A stretch of DNA of 64,000 bases from positions 21,336,501 through 21,400,500 of the forward strand of contig NC_065874.1 of NCBI RefSeq assembly GCF_933775445.1. Reading direction: 5' to 3'. The notes under the pieces were generated by a model that did no database searches, was not told where the DNA came from, and was given only the letters and a program-made list of their open reading frames with translations. Positions 58,321 to 64,000 of this stretch are shown one piece after another; position 1 is the stretch's first letter; the number at the start of each line of letters is the position of its first letter. The position numbers and the translations under genes are program-made. This DNA comes from Argentina anserina. Its lineage: Eukaryota > Streptophyta > Magnoliopsida > Rosales > Rosaceae.

Positions 58321-59373
58321 AATGAGCATAGGTCGATTCTTAACTTCTGTCATAGCGAGGCATGAGGAGGTCATTTTGGGCCTCGTAGAACAGCTTTGAA
58401 GGTATTGGAATGTGGTTTCTATTGGCCTACTATTTTGAAGGATGCATACTTGTTTTGTGTTTCTTGTGATAGGTGTCAACGGACTGGTAATATTGGTAAG
58501 AGAGATCAAATGCTCTTATCCCCTATCATAATTGTCGAAATTTTTGATGTATGGGGCATTGATTTCATGGGTCCATTTCCTTCATCTAGAGGTTTCTTGT
58601 ATATCTTGTTAGCTGTTGATTATGTGTCGAAGTGGGTGGAAGCAAAGACCACCAATACTAATGATTCGAAAGTGGTTGCAGGTTTCTTGAGAACTAACAT
58701 ATTTTGCAGGTTTGGAGTACTAAGAGTTTTCATAAGTGATGGAGGTTCTCATTTCTGCAACCGGACAATTGAGGCATTGCTCAAGAAGTATGTAGTGACC
58801 CACAAGGTTTCGACACCATATCATCCTCAAACAAGTGGCATGGCAGAAGTTTCCAACAGAGAAATCAAGGGAATTCTGGAGAAAAATGTAGGTCCAACAA
58901 GGAATGATTGGAGTGATCGATTGGACGACACATTATGGGCCTACATGACTGCGTACAAGACGCCTATTGGGATGTCACCATTCAGATTGGTGTATGTGAA
59001 GTCATGTCACCTTTCAGTAGAGTTAGAGCACAGAGCATGGTAGGCGGTGAAGACATTCAACATGGACAAGGATGCAGTTGGTCTTCATAGGAAATTGCAG
59101 CTCAATGAGCTTGAGGAGATACGAAATGACACCTATGATGCTGCATGGATTTACAAGGAGAAAACGAGAGCTTATCATGACAAGATGATTCGTGGAAAAG
59201 AGTTTGTAGTCGGTCAAAAAGTTCTTCTATTCCATTGTAGACTTAAACTTTTTCCTGGCAAATTACGTTCTCGTTGGGTTGGTCCATTTGTTGTTACTAA
59301 TCTGTTTGCTCATGGTGCTATTGAAATTAAAAGTGATAAAACAGGTCAGACATTCAAGGTGAATGGGCATTGA
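58321..59373 (+). pseudogene. Athila-type integrase remnant, copy 2
   Basis: Zinc region [12 protein letters not shown], catalytic core with [36 protein letters not shown] and [18 protein letters not shown], then [15 protein letters not shown] and [12 protein letters not shown] at 59041-59043 stands for Trp. The C-terminal part continues to GQTFKVNGH and TGA at 59371-59373, where copy 1 has Arg (GHRLKPY). The integrase would insert the cDNA; this copy is inactive. Confidence 0.9.
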
Positions 59374-61216
59374 CTTAAGCCCTATCATGAGCCTTTTGAG
59401 GAGCACACGTATGAGGAGACGAGTGTTAGAGATGTGCCAAAAGAAGTATGAGCATGAGAGAGTCTAGGCTGAGAGACTTTAAAACTCAAGCGCTGCATGG
59501 GAGGCAACCCATTTCAACCGTACCTGTGGAGGAGTCGTCTACGGGAGTTTGCATTTTCTTATCCCTTCACTCTTATGGTTGAATTGTATATGTGTTGATG
59601 TGTAATCTTAGTCTATACTTATGAATTACATTCTGATTATTGAGCTTACATTAAGGACAATGTAATTTTCTAAGTGTGGGGTAGAGTTTCATGATCATTG
59701 TTTGCTGATTTTTGCTTTGATTCCATGATATAAACGAAAAAAAAGAAAGAAAAAATCGAAAAAATATTTGAAAAATCGAAACAAATGTGTTGTTTTGAGT
59801 CTTAGGATGCCCCTAAAGTCTAGGATGATTATATCTCTAAAATGCATAGATGATGGTTTTGCATTTCATAAGAATTGAATTGTAAGTTTCATTGATAATG
59901 TGGATTTGGTATGAACATGTGAGATTTTGATTGAATGTAATATGACATACATGTTTGGTTAGTTTAAGTCCATAACAACCTGTGAGTTTTTGAGCCTATA
60001 TATGCTTGCTTCTTGAGTGATAATATGAAATTTCGTGGTTGTTTTGTGAACCTCATTATTCTTTGCATATTCAATGACTATGTGCCATAGCTTTTAATGG
60101 ACTCTAGAATTTACTAGAACTCATCTTTTGTGATTGTTGAAACTTTTAAGTCATAAAATGCTCTGATTTTGAAAGGGATTTATGGATCATTTCTAGGAAT
60201 ACCACCACTTTAGCCAAACAACAATGTATCCCTATATGTGCCATGTTTGGAACCTCTTAGTTGAACCCCATTTGAGCCTACATTGAGCATTTTCTTCATC
60301 ACCTATGGTATCTCCATGCTTAGTATATTTACCTCTACCTTGTCCTATAGACTTGGCAGAACTACTTTTGAGATGATGTTATGATGATGCATGAAATAAG
60401 TGTGGGGTGGAAGACATGAAAAAAATTATGAACAAGCTTTTAAGCAAATGCCGAAAAAAAAAGAGATGAAAAAAAAAGAAAAAAAAAGATAAATTCGGCA
60501 ATACAAGAAAAAGGAAAGAAAAGATGTTGTTTTCCATTTGTGATTTGGAGTTGAGTTGTAATTGAAGGTCTAAAAAGTGTATTTGACCTTTGTTCATGTT
60601 CACTTTGTGGTTGAAATGATGGTTGGGCCCAACTTGTTATATTTGGCCCTTGGTGGTGTGGTGTCATAAGGATGGTGATTATTCTGCTAAGTCTATTAGA
60701 TTAGCTTTGTGATTCCTTGATATTTCATGCCTTTAGCTAAACCTAAACATTCACCCTTATCGAATGATCCTAATGATTCTTAAAATGAGCAAATCTTGGT
60801 TTGTGGAGATGATCACAAGAGTTGAGCATATGGTTTTAGTCCATTTGTGCACTTAGTTGTTAAATGAGGTTTTCTTTTTGTTATCCACAAAGTGCTTTCA
60901 TTTGATGAAATATGCAAACTATTTGATGGTTTATTATCATTTCTCTTGCATATACTTGTGTGTGAATCATAACTATGAATCTGAGTAAAAAGAAGAGAGT
61001 ATGCCTTGTGAGGAGGATGGAATTGATTAAACATGTTATCTGACTTATTCATACTATGAAGCATGTTTATGAAACTTGGAATTTATGTGCTTACATGCAA
61101 ATGCTTAAACTTGAAAGCTATGTGTTTTGAGATTCTGACGCAATCATTTAGGGGCAATATTGTTTTTTGTAGTTTTGTTTTGCTAAGGGACTAGCAAAAG
61201 CTAAGTGTGGGGTAGT
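59374..61216 (+). other. 3' non-coding region of Athila-type copy 2 (env position)
   Basis: No env-like frame. AAGTGTGGGGT occurs at 59672-59682, 60398-60408 and 61203-61213. An A/G-rich tract lies at 60417-60525 after the second motif, as in copy 1. Co-linear blocks shared with copy 1 include AAGGACAATGTAA, ACCTCTACCTTGTC, ATGATTCTTAAAATGAG and TTCTGCTAAGTC. Confidence 0.8.
61203..61216 (+). other. polypurine tract of Athila-type copy 2
   Basis: AAGTGTGGGGTAGT directly before the LTR start TGATAGGAG. Confidence 0.8.
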
Positions 61217-63218
61217 TGATAGGAGCACTTTGTGCTACGTTCTTAATATGTTTTTACCTCCATTTGTACTTTGCTTAGCCCTTATTGTTGTAATATCGAG
61301 TCATTGAGTCACAATAGGAGTGTAGGACGGTTATGGATGTGTATTTGTGCTTAAACGAGTTAAAACAAAGAATTGGTCTAGAGTCCTAGTTTGAGTAGGA
61401 ATCCTTATAGGACTAGGAAACCTAGTTGAATTAGGAGTCTTCATCTTTCTACGTTTTGATTGCATTGGCGATATCTTGAGAGTCCTATTTGTATTAGGAA
61501 TCCTTGTTATACTAGGAAACGTACTATTTGGGAAAGTCCTACTTGAACTCAAACTCTTATTACGAAACTTTCCTCAATGAACTTTCTTATTCTAGTAACT
61601 TACTTATTCTAGTAAGTTTTCTTTTTGCAAATTAGAAACTTTCCAAATCTAGTTGAGCTCATCTATTACATGTGTCTTTTTAAGACAACAAATGTCTAGA
61701 TTAAGACATAATTTTCGAAAGAATTATCTCTTACTTATGTTTTTCTTTTCTTATTTTCAGATTTAAAAGATAATTGCAAGGAATAAAGGAGAGCACAGCC
61801 GTGCAAGACCCTTGAGGATTTGTAGGAGTCCAAGCCGTGCAAAAGGAGACTTGAGAGGATAAGGCATGGCAAAGCTTGTTAAGGAAGCTAGAGAAGACTT
61901 ACGGTTTCAGCCCATATCCAAGAAGAAAAAGGAGTCCAATGCCGTGCTTATCAATTCAGCCAAGGAGAAGGAGCCCAGTCCATGCCGTGTAACCCTAGAA
62001 GAAATAGGAGATAAAAGCTTATTCTACAAGGAAAACAAGGGCAGCCATTCGATCCATTCAAGCAAAATAATCCTAGCCGTGCATACATGGATCAGCCCAT
62101 CAAAACCCTAGCAGCCTCTCCTCTCCTCCTTCCTCTATAAAAGGCACGGCATCCCTCACAATTCATCATCTCCATTCTCTCACAAATCCAAGCCGAAACC
62201 CTGCCAAAATATCCAGAAAATTCAAGCCAAAAACTTCATCCATCTCCACCAAGCTGTGCTCCCCCTCTTGCCTCTCCAAATCCGAATTCATCTTTCTCCA
62301 TCCTTCAAGGTTTCTAATGTGTGATTCATCCATGGCTTGTAATTTTTATTTATGTTTTCTGCAATTTTCGATTTTATTGTATGAATTCTTGGATGATCTT
62401 TTCGGTTTCATATATGAAGAATATAAATTCAGGCTTCTTTAGTTTTATGTTTTGATTGTATGAAATCATGAAATATGTGTCTATGTCGTGTATAATAGCT
62501 TTGGGCAGTAGTTTTTCGAAATTAATTTAGGTTTTATTTCAATTAATTCCTTGACTTTATACATCTAAATCAATGCTTGAGGAAGCCAAGGCCATGGTTC
62601 TCCTAAGGTTGCGATTTCATTCACCAAAGTATTCTTTGATTGAGTATGCGCTTCATGTTTCAATTATTGATACTTGTTTAGGGTTGTGATAGTTCTAGGA
62701 ATTTGCATGTTTAATCAAGATGAGTGACGCCATACTTGCTTACATGTCTCCAATTCGACTAAATGTGCTTATGTGCTACTTTGTTGTTTAACTAGTACGC
62801 TTTGTTATATTGAACTCTTTTTAGCATATGTTTAGGATTGAACACTTCGTTGATTCTAAATAAGTAAGAAGTCTTAACGATTAGATGAACCGCTTTAGAC
62901 TCTAATTAGAATTAGAATTGAAATGGACTGAAGAAGAATCGAAATAATTCGCTGCCTATATGTTGTTCTATACGTGCCATAGATGTTTCTTGAGTAGAAT
63001 TCGTGTTTTGGTTATGTGATGAGTGGTTGATCAATTGTATATAAGTAATTTAGGATTTATTTTAAGTAGTAGCTTTAGAATCCAAATCAAATCCCCCAAT
63101 AACATGATAAGTTTTGAGGCCCTTTTGATTCCCCGGACTGAACGATCTCTGCTTATTCTATACTAACGATGATGTTTTTCAGGGTATTTTTATAGACGTT
63201 CTAACCAACAGTCTATCA
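61217..63218 (+). repeat. 3' LTR of Athila-type copy 2 (about 2.0 kb)
   Basis: Starts TGATAGGAGCACTTTGTGC. It contains TATAAAA at 62136-62142 and the late block CTGAACGATCTCTGCTTATT-CTATACTAACGATGATG, which also ends the solo LTRs at 5703 and 27578. It ends near CAGTCTATCA at 63218; a few bases of uncertainty remain because the following antisense LTR begins with similar bases. Confidence 0.85.
62136..62142 (+). promoter_or_regulatory. LTR TATA box
   Basis: TATAAAA after the C/T-rich CTCTCCTCTCCTCCTTCCTC, followed by GGCACGGC. Confidence 0.55.
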
Positions 63219-64000
63219 ATCATAGTTCATCTTAAGTTCGATCATGCATCAAGTTCCTACTTGGTTCCTAATACATGGATACTATCGAGCTCAACTTCTT
63301 GTCTTGCAATGAAATCTAATATACCAATTTATCATGGAATTACGTATCACATAGAGAATCAACATGTTTAAGCACCTATCCAATGTCGAACTTAAGATCA
63401 TAATCGGTGGAAGAACACATGAAAAACAATTAATCAACTACTTGTATCAAAATCGTTTTTAACTTTGAATGATTAACATATGCGACATCAACTACTTGTC
63501 TTAATCACACATGCAATATAAGAACACACCAAAAATTAATCAAGAACATAAATAAATAGAACCTCATGGCATAAAACCTAAAATCATTGAATTAAAATCG
63601 AAAACTTTAATTCATCATGGCATTCAAAAGTTACAAATATCTCATAGACAAGAATAAAAATAACTTTAACAAAACCTAAACATAAATCATCCAAGAACAA
63701 GAACATAAAAACCCAAAAACTAAACATGAAGATCATAGAGTTACACTTTATAATTCTCCTCCCAAGGTTCCTTACAAATGTAGCACGAAATCTTCAAGAG
63801 TATGGTCTCCTAGGCTCCCAAGCTTTGGACATAAAATATGGTGAAAAATGGTGAATTCGGATTCTATAGTTCTTGGTAAATGAAAGCGTTTGGGCAAAGC
63901 TTTGGCTATACTTGTATGCAAGGTTGATGATGTTTTTCTGTGGAAATGAAGTGCTATATATAGAGGAAGAAACCCAAGGGAGGCTGGCCACAAAGTCCAC
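63219..64000 (-). repeat. antisense Athila-type LTR, cut by the window end
   Basis: Matches the reverse complement of the copy 1 5' LTR (AAGTTCGATCATGCATCAAG, TTGGTTCCTAATACATGGAT) and, more closely, the LTR nested at about 37536-39364. Its left edge lacks the LTR 3' terminus, so it is truncated or was split by Athila-type copy 2. A TATATATAG lies near 63956 on the minus strand. Confidence 0.8.

Larger units (their letters stand above)
56500..58370 (+). repeat. 935-bp tandem duplication within pol
   Basis: Bases 56500-57434 are repeated at 57435-58370 with about ten substitutions and one 1-base indel. The unit runs from the end of RT ([14 protein letters not shown]) through RNase H to the start of the integrase zinc region. 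As 935 is not a multiple of three, the copies are out of frame with each other. Confidence 0.95.
52264..63218 (+). mobile_element. Ty3/gypsy retrotransposon, Athila type, decayed copy 2, left end missing
   Basis: Leader blocks ATTGGATCTCAGAG and CGGTGATGGAGTCGAT (about 52300-52350) match copy 1, but no 5' LTR or PBS precedes them; the sequence begins abruptly at 52264 against antisense LTR R2. Gag, protease, RT, RNase H and integrase follow with stops and frameshifts. A 935-bp internal duplication lies at 56500-58370. A non-coding 3' region, polypurine tract and complete 3' LTR end the element. It is related to but clearly diverged from copy 1; its LTR belongs to the family of the solo LTRs at 5703 and 27578. 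Confidence 0.92.

Noticed and set aside
1..64000. CRISPR arrays, bacterial operons, riboswitches, rRNA or canonical tRNA genes
   Set aside because: The window is plant nuclear DNA; no array of regular spacers and no complete tRNA or rRNA sequence was seen.

Overview
This is nuclear DNA of a flowering plant, almost certainly a eudicot. The evidence is a 22-exon gene with short plant-type introns, Athila-type Ty3/gypsy, CACTA, hAT and Mutator-like elements, and a plant telomere-type TTTAGGG motif. A rosaceous species is a weak guess from the general look of the repeats.

The only confident host gene lies at about 8.8-23.1 kb on the plus strand. It encodes a PH-RhoGAP-coiled-coil protein of the REN1/PHGAP family, a negative regulator of ROP GTPases. 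I assembled 22 exons (876 residues, no internal stop). The gene has a GA-repeat 5' leader, a small overlapping uORF, a duplicated splice donor inside a CT repeat, a GC-AG intron, a long GC-rich fold-back in intron 19 and a complete hAT element with 8-bp target duplications in intron 20.

1-8.2 kb (left flank): an antisense LTR with primer-binding site (1104-2359), a CACTA element with a broken TNP2 transposase (about 3575-5671), a solo LTR (5703-7362), a copia RNase H scrap and a SINE-like tRNA-type promoter.

23.1-32.3 kb: a Mutator-like element with 9-bp target duplications whose right end has been tandemly duplicated around a telomere-type filler, copia LTR scraps, G-rich DNA split by a solo LTR with perfect 5-bp target duplications (27578-29341), and a fold-back MITE.

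32.3-43.9 kb: an almost intact-ended Athila-type element (TSD GTGTA) with decayed gag-pol, in which an antisense LTR replaces the reverse transcriptase core. 43.9-52.3 kb: nested LTR remnants, including a 2.77-kb solo LTR inside the LTR of an antisense element. 52.3-63.2 kb: a second Athila-type element, cut off on the left, with a 935-bp internal tandem duplication. 63.2-64 kb: an antisense LTR that runs off the window.

The two Athila-type elements keep a co-linear non-coding region between integrase and 3' LTR with three copies of a polypurine-tract-like motif at similar spacing. That region, the fold-back in the REN1-type intron and the gene-fragment-bearing Mutator-like element are the best candidates for something new.
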